64,000 nucleotides of DNA from Alteromonadaceae bacterium BrNp21-10 (GTDB lineage Bacteria > Pseudomonadota > Gammaproteobacteria > Enterobacterales > Alteromonadaceae), in the NCBI GenBank assembly GCA_030418115.1, contig JAUHQD010000001.1:434001-498000 (forward strand), written 5' to 3'. Under the pieces are notes generated by a model. The model worked only from the letters and a program-made list of their open reading frames with translations, searched no databases and was not told where the DNA came from. Both the position numbers and the translations under genes were made by a program. Positions 18,727 through 27,359 of this stretch are shown here, in pieces; positions within the stretch are counted from its first letter, which is position 1; each line of letters begins with the position of its first letter.

Positions 18727-19680
18727 ATGAGTGAAAAATTACAGAAAGTGCTGGCTACAGCTGGCATAGGTTCGCGTCGCCAAATGGAACAATGGATCCA
18801 GCAAGGGCGTATTTCGGTTAACGGTACATTAGCCACTTTGGGCGATCGTGTTGAAGGTAACGAGCAAATCCGCGTGGATGGTAAGTTGCTGGATAAACCC
18901 GAAGCAGAGCAAATTTGCCGAGTTATTATGTACAACAAGCCTGAAGGCGAAATGTGTACCCGTCATGATCCAGAAGGGCGGCCAACGGTATTTGATCGCT
19001 TACCCCGAATGAACCATGGTCGTTGGATTGCGGTAGGTCGATTGGACATTAATACCAGTGGTTTATTGTTATTTACCAATGATGGCGAGATGGCGAATCG
19101 GTTAATGCATCCTAAGCATGAAGTCGAACGGGAATATGCAGTACGCGTATTTGGTGAAGTCGAGAACGCTATGCTTAGTCGCCTTAAAAAGGGCGTTAAG
19201 TTGGAAGATGGCGAAGCCAAATTTAATACTATCGTGGCTCGCTCTGGTGAAGATGAAAGTATTAACCGCTGGTATAACGTTAGTCTTACCGAAGGGCGTA
19301 ATCGTGAAGTACGCCGCTTGTGGGAATCACAAGGGTTACAGGTGAGTCGTTTAATGCGCGTGCGTTACGGTGATATTCATTTAGAAAATCGTTTACCTCA
19401 GGGCGCCTGGATTGAGCTGGAACTAGAAGCGATTAACTATTTACGTAAGTCCGTAAAACTCGGTGTTGAGCTGAATACGGTGGTTGATGAAAAGAAAAAT
19501 AAACTCGACCATGTGCGTATTAGTCGCATGCGCCGTTCGGTGAAAAAACACAGTGTAATTGCCAGTAAAAACGCTGCCTCTGATGGAAGTGCTAAAAAAG
19601 CAGCTGCAGCGAAACCTAAGCCAAAAGCGGGCGCTCGTCGTGGCAAACCCAAAGCACGTACCCGTCAAGGACAAAGTTAA
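18727..19680 (+). CDS. rluB: 23S rRNA pseudouridine synthase RluB
   Basis: The 317-residue product has an N-terminal S4 RNA-binding domain (EKLQKVLATAGIGSRRQME) and an RsuA/RluB-type catalytic domain with Asp107 in GRLDINTSGLLLFTNDG. RluB makes pseudouridine 2605 in 23S rRNA (E. coli numbering). The C-terminus is a long lysine/arginine/alanine-rich tail (after about residue 270), common in marine relatives and likely RNA-binding. It starts two bases after scpB. The scpA-scpB-rluB order is conserved in many proteobacteria. Confidence 0.95.
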   Translation: MSEKLQKVLATAGIGSRRQMEQWIQQGRISVNGTLATLGDRVEGNEQIRVDGKLLDKPEAEQICRVIMYNKPEGEMCTRHDPEGRPTVFDRLPRMNHGRWIAVGRLDINTSGLLLFTNDGEMANRLMHPKHEVEREYAVRVFGEVENAMLSRLKKGVKLEDGEAKFNTIVARSGEDESINRWYNVSLTEGRNREVRRLWESQGLQVSRLMRVRYGDIHLENRLPQGAWIELELEAINYLRKSVKLGVELNTVVDEKKNKLDHVRISRMRRSVKKHSVIASKNAASDGSAKKAAAAKPKPKAGARRGKPKARTRQGQS

Positions 19681-19710
19681 AAGTCTACCAACTTAGATAT
19701 CATTTAAAAC

Positions 19711-19734
19711 ACGCTGAACAAGGATGTTCAGCGT
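19711..19734. terminator. Hairpin between convergent rluB and TauE-like gene
   Basis: ACGCTGAACA and TGTTCAGCGT form a perfect 10-bp stem with an AGGA loop. Minus-strand read-out is followed by GTTTTAAAT, so it better suits termination of the minus-strand permease; for rluB the T-run is poor. Confidence 0.65.
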
Positions 19735-19804
19735 GGGTCATACTCAATAAAATTATCATTCCACAATAATATTGCGGCAGTTGACCTCAGTGTAGTTAGT
19801 GTAG

Positions 19805-20557
19805 TTAAAGCAGCATAAAAATAGCCGCTAATGCAGTCATCAATAATACCAGCCAACGGTATTGTTTATCCGGGATACGTTTAACAATCCAAACACCACA
19901 GTAAGCACCAATAGCAATAAATGGCAGGCCGAGCAGATCCAGTAAGAAGGAGTTGAGGCTAATGCTGTCCCAAAAGAAGATGTGGAACGGCACTTTAAAC
20001 AGGTTAATGGCTAAAAAGAACCAGGCAGCGGTGCCAATATATTCATTTTTAGGTAAGCGCATGCTGAGCAAATACAACGCCATAACCGCCCCCGCAAGGT
20101 TGCCAATCATGGTAGTTATACCGCCTAATAAGCCCATTAATAGCGCAAACCACATATAATCGGGGATATTGTCTTTATTGGCTTTTTCCATCCATAACAT
20201 GATCGCCAAACTAATAAAAATGATCACGCTCATGATCATTTTAAACAGTTCGTCATCGATATAATTACCTAACCAAGTACCGACCAAAACGCCGACAGCG
20301 GCGGATGGAAACAGCTTGAGTAAATAGTGCCAATTGGCATGCCGGTGATAATAAATCACCGCAAATACATCGGCCATAATCAGCATGGGGAGCATTAACC
20401 CTGATGATGCCTTGCCACCAAAAATGACTGCCAACAATGGAATGGAAAACATCGATACGCCGTGCACGCCAGTTTTGGCCATGCCGATAAAGAAGGCCAC
20501 CAAAAATAATAGCGCTAAGGTGTGATAGCTAAGGGAATAGGAAAAAATTTCAATCAT
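19805..20557 (-). CDS. TauE/SafE family membrane permease
   Basis: This protein of about 250 residues has roughly eight hydrophobic segments and the glycine-rich TauE/SafE pattern, with the first repeat around FFIGMAKTGVHGVSM and the second around GLLGGITTMIGNLAGAV. The family exports or imports small anions such as sulfite, sulfoacetate or related compounds. I prefer the ATG at 20557 (MIEIFSYSL) because GAG lies at proper spacing, but an in-frame ATG at 20581 would add eight residues. It is an insertion relative to the E. coli rluB-btuR-yciK order. The substrate cannot be predicted. Confidence 0.82.
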   Translation of the reverse strand: MIEIFSYSLSYHTLALLFLVAFFIGMAKTGVHGVSMFSIPLLAVIFGGKASSGLMLPMLIMADVFAVIYYHRHANWHYLLKLFPSAAVGVLVGTWLGNYIDDELFKMIMSVIIFISLAIMLWMEKANKDNIPDYMWFALLMGLLGGITTMIGNLAGAVMALYLLSMRLPKNEYIGTAAWFFLAINLFKVPFHIFFWDSISLNSFLLDLLGLPFIAIGAYCGVWIVKRIPDKQYRWLVLLMTALAAIFMLL

Positions 20558-20802
20558 TAAATTAGCTCGGTTATCTTGCATGTAAATGAGCTGAGTTTAT
20601 TTTAGGCTCATATTCACAATGAGGTGGCAACTGGAGTAGATCCTGCCATTCGATACATAAGTATAACGATTTCAATAGTATATTCTGTCACTAAATACGC
20701 ATATGTTGGACTAAAAAGAGCTGTGTCTGCGCTTGTATTGTGCGTAACATGTAATTAACTAATAATTAACATTATTTTTATTAACCGTACAAAGGATAGT
20801 CA

Positions 20803-22272
20803 ATGCTATTGCATAAGAATGGATCAACACTCAACACAGGTTTGTTATTACTGGTTATATTTATTTTAGGTGGTTGTGGTGGTGCTAGTACTTCTGACAC
20901 ACCGCCAACAACCAAGGTACCTTCAGTAACAACGCCAGAGCCGGTAATATCAGAGCCAGAGGAACCCATTGCGGTTACTCAAGAGACACTACCGCGCATC
21001 GATATTTATAATATTGAAGGTGAAATTGTCGATGAGCCAAAAGTAACGGCCAATATGAAGGTCACTCAATATGTGATTGGTGAACTACCCATCACCAATT
21101 ACGACGGCTTTATTGGCGTTGAATATCGCGGCTCCAGTTCACAGTATTATTATGAAAAGAAAAATTTTGGCATCGAAACTCGTGATGCCGAAGGTGAGGA
21201 CTTATCTGTCTCTTTATTAGGTTTTCCTGAAGAAGAGGATTGGGTATTACATGGCCCGTTTGGTGATAAGAGCTTAATGCGCAACGCCTTGATGTTTGAT
21301 ATGGCTGCCGCATTTGATCGTTACTCGTCCCGTTGGCAGTTTGTTGAAGTGTATGTTGATGAAGAATATAACGGCTTATATGTACTTCTAGAGAAAATCA
21401 AACGTGATGATAACCGAGTTAACATCAATAAATTAAAAGAGGATGAGAACAGCGGCGAAGATGTCACTGGTGGCTATATTATTAAATTAGATAAAACCAA
21501 TGGTGAGCATGAAGGTGATCCTGGGGCTTATGACTTATACACTGATAATATGAGTTTTATCTCGGCTCATGGCTCAGGCATTAACCCTAACAGTATTCAT
21601 CATTTTATTTACCATACCCCTAAATCTGACGACATCACCGATGAACAAAAAGCCTATATACAGCAATATGTTGGTGATTTTGAAGATGCGTTGGCAAGTG
21701 ACCAATTTAAAGATGAAACGGCCGGTTATCGTAATTTTATTGAGGTAGATAGCTTTGTTGATTATTTTCTGGCTACCGAGATTTCCGGCAACGTCGATGG
21801 TTATCGCCTCAGCACCTATTTGTATAAAGACAAAAATGACAAATTAACCATGGGGCCACTGTGGGATTATAACTTGGCATTCGGTAATGCTGATTATTGT
21901 GACGGTGGGTCTAATACCTTGTGGGTTTATTTATCCGAGGAGCGTTGTGAAGGTGGCGTGTTTGGCGTGCCATTTTGGTGGTATCGATTGTTAGAGGACC
22001 CATATTTTGCGGATAAAGTAAAAGCTCGCTGGTCGGCACTGCGTGCAGGGAGTTTAAGTGACGCTGCTGTTACTCAGCGTATCAATACTATGCAGCAACA
22101 ACTAGATAATACCGGTGCAGTACAGCGCAATTTTCAGCGTTGGGATATTTTAGGTGCTTACGTGTGGCCGAATGAATATGTTGGTCAAACACATGCAGAA
22201 GAAGTGACTTATTTAAGCCAGTGGCTAACCGCACGATTGCAGTGGTTAGATAACGAGATTACAAATTTGTAG
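20803..22272 (+). CDS. CotH-kinase family lipoprotein
   Basis: The 489-residue product has a signal peptide with lipobox LGGC (Cys25), a Thr/Pro/Glu-rich linker to about residue 65, and a CotH kinase domain. Domain marks include VEYRGSSSQYY, KKNFGIETRD, a conserved RNALMFDMA segment near residue 160, VYVDEEYNGLYVLLEKIKR, and GPLWDYNLAFGN near residue 350, whose aspartate is the expected metal-binding residue. CotH of Bacillus is an atypical protein kinase that phosphorylates spore-coat proteins; Gram-negative relatives are exported and of unknown target. Here it would act on the outer membrane or periplasmic side. A clear AAAGGA ribosome site precedes the ATG. No obvious substrate gene is adjacent. 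Confidence 0.85.
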   Translation: MLLHKNGSTLNTGLLLLVIFILGGCGGASTSDTPPTTKVPSVTTPEPVISEPEEPIAVTQETLPRIDIYNIEGEIVDEPKVTANMKVTQYVIGELPITNYDGFIGVEYRGSSSQYYYEKKNFGIETRDAEGEDLSVSLLGFPEEEDWVLHGPFGDKSLMRNALMFDMAAAFDRYSSRWQFVEVYVDEEYNGLYVLLEKIKRDDNRVNINKLKEDENSGEDVTGGYIIKLDKTNGEHEGDPGAYDLYTDNMSFISAHGSGINPNSIHHFIYHTPKSDDITDEQKAYIQQYVGDFEDALASDQFKDETAGYRNFIEVDSFVDYFLATEISGNVDGYRLSTYLYKDKNDKLTMGPLWDYNLAFGNADYCDGGSNTLWVYLSEERCEGGVFGVPFWWYRLLEDPYFADKVKARWSALRAGSLSDAAVTQRINTMQQQLDNTGAVQRNFQRWDILGAYVWPNEYVGQTHAEEVTYLSQWLTARLQWLDNEITNL

Positions 22273-22305
22273 GGAATACTTTTCCCTCGTTTAGGTTACT
22301 GAGCC

Positions 22306-22605
22306 TTAGAGTGGTAGATCAAATTGAGCTGCCATTCCTTTAACAATACGTTGCGGGCCGGTTATTTGCCCGCCATGTTGCGGATGCCAGTCAAAAGATA
22401 ATTCTGACTGGCCTTTACGCAATATAAAGCGATCATCCGACAAGCGCGCACCTAGTGCATTACAAATATATTTCTGTTCCCAACCATTGTTAAGGCAGTC
22501 GTCAGTAACCTGTTGTAATGATTCCCTAGTTATATGTTGCAGTCGCTGTAAACCTGCCATCTTGAGACGAAATGTCCGGTAATCCTGTAGCCATTTTTTC
22601 AACAT
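22306..22605 (-). CDS. Conserved hypothetical protein downstream of yciK
   Basis: This basic protein of about 99 residues starts MLKKWLQDYRTFRLKMAGLQRL and ends with a block HPQHGGQITGPQRIVKG. I prefer the ATG at 22605, which has GGAG eight bases upstream; a GTG nine bases earlier is possible. There is no signal peptide or membrane segment, so it is probably cytoplasmic. I do not recognise a family. It follows yciK after a short gap on the same strand, so it is probably co-transcribed with it. Confidence 0.65.
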   Translation of the reverse strand: MLKKWLQDYRTFRLKMAGLQRLQHITRESLQQVTDDCLNNGWEQKYICNALGARLSDDRFILRKGQSELSFDWHPQHGGQITGPQRIVKGMAAQFDLPL

Positions 22606-22625
22606 CGTCTTCACTCCAATGGTGA

Positions 22626-23366
22626 TTATTCTGCTTGCGCGTCGACGGATTGGCCATTAGTGCCAATACTGGCATCCGATAACAAATGTATGTAATGCGG
22701 CATAATATCGGCAGGTGTTTTTAAGCTGCTTTCATCTTCAGCGGGGTAGGCTTTAGTACGCATGGCACTTTGGGTTGGTCCTGGATTTATAGCATTAAAG
22801 CGTATGGTGCTATTGCTATATTCATCGGCTAAGCATTGCATCATCGCTTCGGTGGCGAATTTTGAAACGCAGTAGGTACCCCAATAAGCACGGCCTTGAC
22901 GACCCAAACCTGAGGTGGTGAATAACACCGAAGCATGAGGGGCTTTTTTTAATACCGGTAACAGTGCCTTGGTCATTAGAAACTGACTAGTGACATTGGT
23001 TTGTAAGGCTTCTTGCCATTGCTTTTCAGGGATTTGTGCAAAAGGGCGTAAATCGCCCAAAATGCCTGCATTTAACAATAATCCATCAAGATGACCGAAT
23101 TGTGACTCTATGGTTGCCGCCATATCGATATAGTGTTTTTCAGTGGCGCCTAACAAGTCTAAGGGAACAATCGCGGGTTCTGGATATTGATTATTAACAA
23201 TTTCGTCATAAATACTTTCCAGTTTACTTACGGTTCTACCTAATAGGATCACGGTAGCACCTTGTTTAGCGCAGTCAATGGCAGCCTGTCTGCCAATGCC
23301 TGAACCACTTCCTGTGATTAAAATAGTTTTATTTTTCAATGCATTGGTAAAGCTTTCTTCATTCAT
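22626..23366 (-). CDS. yciK: YciK family short-chain dehydrogenase/reductase
   Basis: The 246-residue SDR has the cofactor motif TGSGSGIG (residues 18-25), NAG near residue 100, and the catalytic set Ser152, Tyr165 and Lys169 (YCVSK). Sequence such as LNAGILGDLRPFAQIPEKQW and the position between rluB and sohB/topA identify it as the YciK orthologue. Its physiological substrate is unknown; the family reduces or oxidises carbonyl/hydroxyl groups with NAD(P)(H). The gene is on the minus strand with an unknown small gene downstream. Confidence 0.92.
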   Translation of the reverse strand: MNEESFTNALKNKTILITGSGSGIGRQAAIDCAKQGATVILLGRTVSKLESIYDEIVNNQYPEPAIVPLDLLGATEKHYIDMAATIESQFGHLDGLLLNAGILGDLRPFAQIPEKQWQEALQTNVTSQFLMTKALLPVLKKAPHASVLFTTSGLGRQGRAYWGTYCVSKFATEAMMQCLADEYSNSTIRFNAINPGPTQSAMRTKAYPAEDESSLKTPADIMPHYIHLLSDASIGTNGQSVDAQAE

Positions 23367-23617
23367 ACTTGAATACTAATTAATTGGTAATTGCAGAGGA
23401 TCTTAACATTTACCTTGGTGAAGGTGTGTAAAAATTGAGTTAGTTACAAATAGTTAACAAATCTTTGCAAAATTCCCACAAAGCCAATATATTGCACTAT
23501 CCTTAACTGGTCGTATCAGTTGGGTCGCTGATTTGTTAAAGGTGACGCTTTTATAAAATTTTGTACCCCTACAATTACGATATCAATAAAAATATGATGA
23601 GATTCATGGGAGTTGAA

Positions 23618-26155
23618 ATGAAGAAATTGTTAATTAGCTCCACCTTAGCCGCAGTGATGAGTTTAAGCGGGTGTGGTGGAGGTGAAACTTTAGATGACGT
23701 ACACAGTAGTACACCAGAGGCTAAACCTTTTGCCCGCGTTGTATTTGACCCCAGTAATTCAGATTTAAATATCCCTAATGATTTATTAATGATCCCCAAT
23801 GGGGATTTATTTGATTTTACCTTGAATATTCTGCCGGATAATGTGGTTAACCCTAGTGACCCACAATATGCTCTTGGCGCGTTAGACGGCTGGTCAACCC
23901 AGCATCCCTTTGTGATTCGTATCGATGTACCTAATGGTGTTGAAATTGATGATGCGAGCGCAGGCAGTGCGGGCGCAGTTCGTTTATATGAAGCCGAACA
24001 AGTACTACAAAGCGATGCGCCTATTTGTCAGGCTATCGCTGCAGAAGTACAAGCACCAGGTTTACCCTGTCTATTGGGAGAACAATTGACCTGGGGTGTT
24101 GATTTTATTACGCAAAAATCTGCTGCAGGTACTATTACGGTTGCCCCGCTAAAACCCCTTAAACCGGGTCAAGGTTATATGTTGGTGGTCACCGATGAAT
24201 TAATGGATTCGGAAGGCCGTTCGGTTAAAGGTTCAACGTCTTGGGAGTTAGCTCGACAAGATCCCAATACTCACCCCTTGGCATCGGCAGATCAGAAACA
24301 ATTACAAAGTATTCTCGATTTCTTTATGACATTGCTAGGTGGTGAAGGACTTGATCGTGAAGAGGTGTCTTATGCTGCTTATTTTTCTACTCAGTCCGCA
24401 GGCACCGTGTTAGGTACGGTTAAGCAATTACAAGTTGGTCCATTTGCGCAAGTTTTTGCGACGGTAATGGCACAAACTGGTGGTGATATTGCTGCTTCAC
24501 AACAAGCCGCTGCTGCTTACTTACCGGTAATTATGGTAGGTGATGCCGCCGCGCCAGATGTATTCACGGCCTTCTTAGGTGGTGGTGTATTTAGCGCGGA
24601 GCAAAGTGCTGGCTTAGCGCAATTAGGTTTAACTAGCTGCCCCGCAGTATTAGCCGGTTTGCAATCAGATAACCCCTTAATAGCAGGTACTGCTCAAGGT
24701 GTGGTGAGTTTTTGTGCAGCTAATTTGAAACAAGGCAGCATTGATTTACCTTACTATTCAAGTACCACTAATCCGCTGGCAGATTGGTGGCGAGCAGCCT
24801 GTACCGGTGGTTCGGTATTACAATCCTTAGGTCAAGAAAATGTAGAATCATTGATTGCTAATGGCGCGTTGGGAGCTAATCAGCCTTTATGTGAAGCTGC
24901 AACCGGTGGTCAGTTATATGATCTCAATTTGGCGGCAATTGGTATTGATGACCCGAGAAATCTAACTAAGTACAGTCCTGTTCCTGTAACTACCGCAATT
25001 CAAACCTTGGATGTGCAAATTACAACGCCCAGTGAAATGGTTGTCGGTATGAGTAAACCAGCTGGTGGTTGGCCTGTGGTTATTATGCAACACGGCATCA
25101 CCTCTAAAAAAGAAGACATGCTGGCGATTACCAGTGCATTGGCGGCAGCTGGTTTTGCTACAGTTGCTATTGATCATCCATTACATGGTAGTCGTGGTTT
25201 CATGATAGGTGATCAAGTGGTGAATGCTTCCAGTGGATTTGGCGGGGCAGCTACCGATTATCTTAATCTAGCGAGTTTATTAACGGCCCGCGATAATGAG
25301 CGTCAAAGCATTGCAGATATTTTAGGTTTACGCTTAGGTTTGAACGCCGTTGTCGATACTAGTAATCCGGCAGAGCCATTATTAGATGGTACCAATGTAT
25401 CCTTTTTAGGTCATTCCTTAGGAGCGATTACCGGTGTTTCCGCAGTTGCATTGGCCAATAATACATTAGGCGGTGAGCTTGCCGCTTTTGATGGCATGTA
25501 TTCCGTACGAGCGGCCTCTTTGGCTAGTCCTGGTGGTTCAGTGGCGGCTTTCTTAAGTGAGTCTCCTTCATTTGGTAATTTAATTAAAGGCACATTAATG
25601 GTATCAGCCTCAGAGGATTTTGAGGCCGCATTAACCCAATATATGCAGGCCAACCAAATTCCAGAAGCGACAGGTGAAGTATTAGCAGGATTTTTCCCAG
25701 CGTTTTACGCCCAATTAACTGCTGTGCAAAAGGCTGAAGTGGATGCGACTTTTGATTCATTCTTCTTTGCTGCACAGACTATATTGGACGCTGGCGATCC
25801 TAATAATTATGCTGCGTTACTGGGTGCGACAACTCCAGTGCATATGTTTGAGGTCGTAGGTGGTAACCCAGATATGGATGGCGGAACATTTTTACCAGAT
25901 CAGGTTATTCCTAATACCACTGGCTTTCCCTTAGCTGGGACAGAGCCACTGGCAGCGCTGATTGGTTTGTCGCCGGTAAGTTCAACTACTGAAGGCTCAG
26001 GGTTTGTGCGTTTCTTAGAAGGTACTCATAGCAGTATCCTCGATCCGGGCCCTAGTCTAGCGGTAACAACTGAAATGCAAAAACAAGTTGCAACATTTTT
26101 AGCCACTCAAGGTCAGATGATTGTTGTTGAAGATACGTCGGTCGTAGCTCAATAA
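23618..26155 (+). CDS. VolA/Pla-1-type outer-membrane lipase lipoprotein
   Basis: This 845-residue protein is a lipoprotein (MSLSGC lipobox) of the bacterial virulence-factor lipase group. The N-terminal region starts with RVVFDPSNSDLNIPNDLLM, typical of the Lipase_bact_N domain; the C-terminal alpha/beta hydrolase has MQHGITSKKEDM near residue 490, the nucleophile elbow GHSLG with Ser600, and a late FLEGTHSSILDPG block (His near 805) that could complete the triad. The ATG at 23618 is chosen because GGGAG precedes it and the signal peptide starts there. Vibrio cholerae VolA is a surface-exposed lysophospholipase that feeds host lipids to the cell; a similar scavenging role is inferred here. 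It stands alone, followed by a strong terminator. Confidence 0.85.
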   Translation: MKKLLISSTLAAVMSLSGCGGGETLDDVHSSTPEAKPFARVVFDPSNSDLNIPNDLLMIPNGDLFDFTLNILPDNVVNPSDPQYALGALDGWSTQHPFVIRIDVPNGVEIDDASAGSAGAVRLYEAEQVLQSDAPICQAIAAEVQAPGLPCLLGEQLTWGVDFITQKSAAGTITVAPLKPLKPGQGYMLVVTDELMDSEGRSVKGSTSWELARQDPNTHPLASADQKQLQSILDFFMTLLGGEGLDREEVSYAAYFSTQSAGTVLGTVKQLQVGPFAQVFATVMAQTGGDIAASQQAAAAYLPVIMVGDAAAPDVFTAFLGGGVFSAEQSAGLAQLGLTSCPAVLAGLQSDNPLIAGTAQGVVSFCAANLKQGSIDLPYYSSTTNPLADWWRAACTGGSVLQSLGQENVESLIANGALGANQPLCEAATGGQLYDLNLAAIGIDDPRNLTKYSPVPVTTAIQTLDVQITTPSEMVVGMSKPAGGWPVVIMQHGITSKKEDMLAITSALAAAGFATVAIDHPLHGSRGFMIGDQVVNASSGFGGAATDYLNLASLLTARDNERQSIADILGLRLGLNAVVDTSNPAEPLLDGTNVSFLGHSLGAITGVSAVALANNTLGGELAAFDGMYSVRAASLASPGGSVAAFLSESPSFGNLIKGTLMVSASEDFEAALTQYMQANQIPEATGEVLAGFFPAFYAQLTAVQKAEVDATFDSFFFAAQTILDAGDPNNYAALLGATTPVHMFEVVGGNPDMDGGTFLPDQVIPNTTGFPLAGTEPLAALIGLSPVSSTTEGSGFVRFLEGTHSSILDPGPSLAVTTEMQKQVATFLATQGQMIVVEDTSVVAQ

Positions 26156-26177
26156 CCGTTAATAAAATGTTCAAAAA

Positions 26178-26204
26178 AGCCAAGTTTAACTTGGCTTTTT
26201 TTTT
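26178..26204. terminator. Terminator after the VolA-like lipase gene
   Basis: AGCCAAGT-TTA-ACTTGGCT forms a stem flanked by an A-run on the left and a long T-run on the right. It is a classic intrinsic terminator for the plus strand and separates the lipase gene from sohB. Confidence 0.9.
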
Positions 26205-26251
26205 ATCTGCCCCAATATAGGCAAGTTAAATAGATGTAGGAGTTATTAAAT

Positions 26252-27292
26252 TTGGATTTTTTATTTGAATATGGGCTGTTTTTAGCCAAAGCCGTGACAT
26301 TAGTGATCGCTATTCTATTAGCCATTGGTGGTATTGCTGGGATCGCCAGTAAACAAAAACAACGTAAAGGTGAATTGGAAATCACCTCATTGTCTGACAA
26401 GTTAGAAGACGTTCGCGATATGCTGCGGGCTTATGTTTTAGACAAGGCAGAATTAAAACAACTCGATAAAGAACAAAAGAAAGCCGCTAAAGCGGAAAAG
26501 AAAAATAAAGCTAAAAAAGATGAGTCAAAAGATCCGGCGCAAGGCAATTTATATGTTATCGATTTTGATGGCTCTATGGATGCCCATGAAGTGGATTCTT
26601 TACGTGAAGAAATCACCGCTATTTTAACCATTGCCAATGATAAAGATGAAGTATTAGTCCGCTTGGAAAGTGGTGGTGGCGTGGTCCATGGATATGGTTT
26701 GGCAGCATCGCAATTACAACGTATTAAAGATAAAGGTATTAAGCTAACCGTTGCAGTGGATAAAGTGGCCGCTAGCGGTGGTTATATGATGGCCTGTGTA
26801 GCGGATAACGTCTTGTCATCTAAGTTTGCAATTATTGGTTCAATTGGCGTAATTGCTCAAATTCCTAACTTCAATAAATTGTTGAAAAAGAACGACGTAG
26901 AATTTGAGCAACATACCGCTGGTGAGTTTAAACGTACCCTGACTATGTTTGGTGAAAACAACGATCAGGGCCGTGAAAAATTCCGCGAAGAGCTTGAAGA
27001 AGTTCATCTAATGTTTAAAGATTTTGTGCAAACGAATCGTCCCGAACTGAATATTAATCAAGTTGCTACGGGTGAGTATTGGTATGGTGCAAAAGCTCTT
27101 GAACTGGGACTAGTGGATAAAATTCAAACGTCCGATGATTATTTAATTGACGCCAATGAAAACAAAGAAATTTACGCAGTGAAATATAGTGTTAAGAAAA
27201 ATATTGCTGAACGTTTTTCCATGGCTGCGCTTAAATCTGTTGAAGCAACGTTGATGAAGTTGTGGCAACGTTCACAACAAGTGATCAAGTAG
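26252..27292 (+). CDS. sohB: SohB, inner-membrane S49 family peptidase
   Basis: The 346-residue protein has an N-terminal membrane anchor (about residues 5-33), a lysine-rich linker (about 65-95) and one SppA-like S49 protease domain. The Ser-Lys dyad is visible as Ser175 in VAASGGYMM and Lys227 in GEFKRT, 52 residues apart as in SppA. SohB suppresses htrA loss in E. coli when overexpressed and presumably degrades membrane-associated fragments. The start is TTG at 26252 with AGGAG at good spacing. It keeps the yciK-sohB-topA neighbourhood of E. coli, but yciN is absent. Confidence 0.93.
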   Translation: MDFLFEYGLFLAKAVTLVIAILLAIGGIAGIASKQKQRKGELEITSLSDKLEDVRDMLRAYVLDKAELKQLDKEQKKAAKAEKKNKAKKDESKDPAQGNLYVIDFDGSMDAHEVDSLREEITAILTIANDKDEVLVRLESGGGVVHGYGLAASQLQRIKDKGIKLTVAVDKVAASGGYMMACVADNVLSSKFAIIGSIGVIAQIPNFNKLLKKNDVEFEQHTAGEFKRTLTMFGENNDQGREKFREELEEVHLMFKDFVQTNRPELNINQVATGEYWYGAKALELGLVDKIQTSDDYLIDANENKEIYAVKYSVKKNIAERFSMAALKSVEATLMKLWQRSQQVIK

Positions 27293-27317
27293 TCTGGTTC
27301 TTATTTAAAGATAAAAA

Positions 27318-27343
27318 AAGCGAGGTATAACCTCGCTTTTTTA
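27318..27343. terminator. Bidirectional terminator between sohB and the symporter
   Basis: GCGAGGT-ATA-ACCTCGC makes a 7-bp GC-rich stem with an A-run on the left and a T-run on the right. It serves two convergent genes. Confidence 0.9.
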
Positions 27344-27359
27344 TTTTTACTATTCAGCT

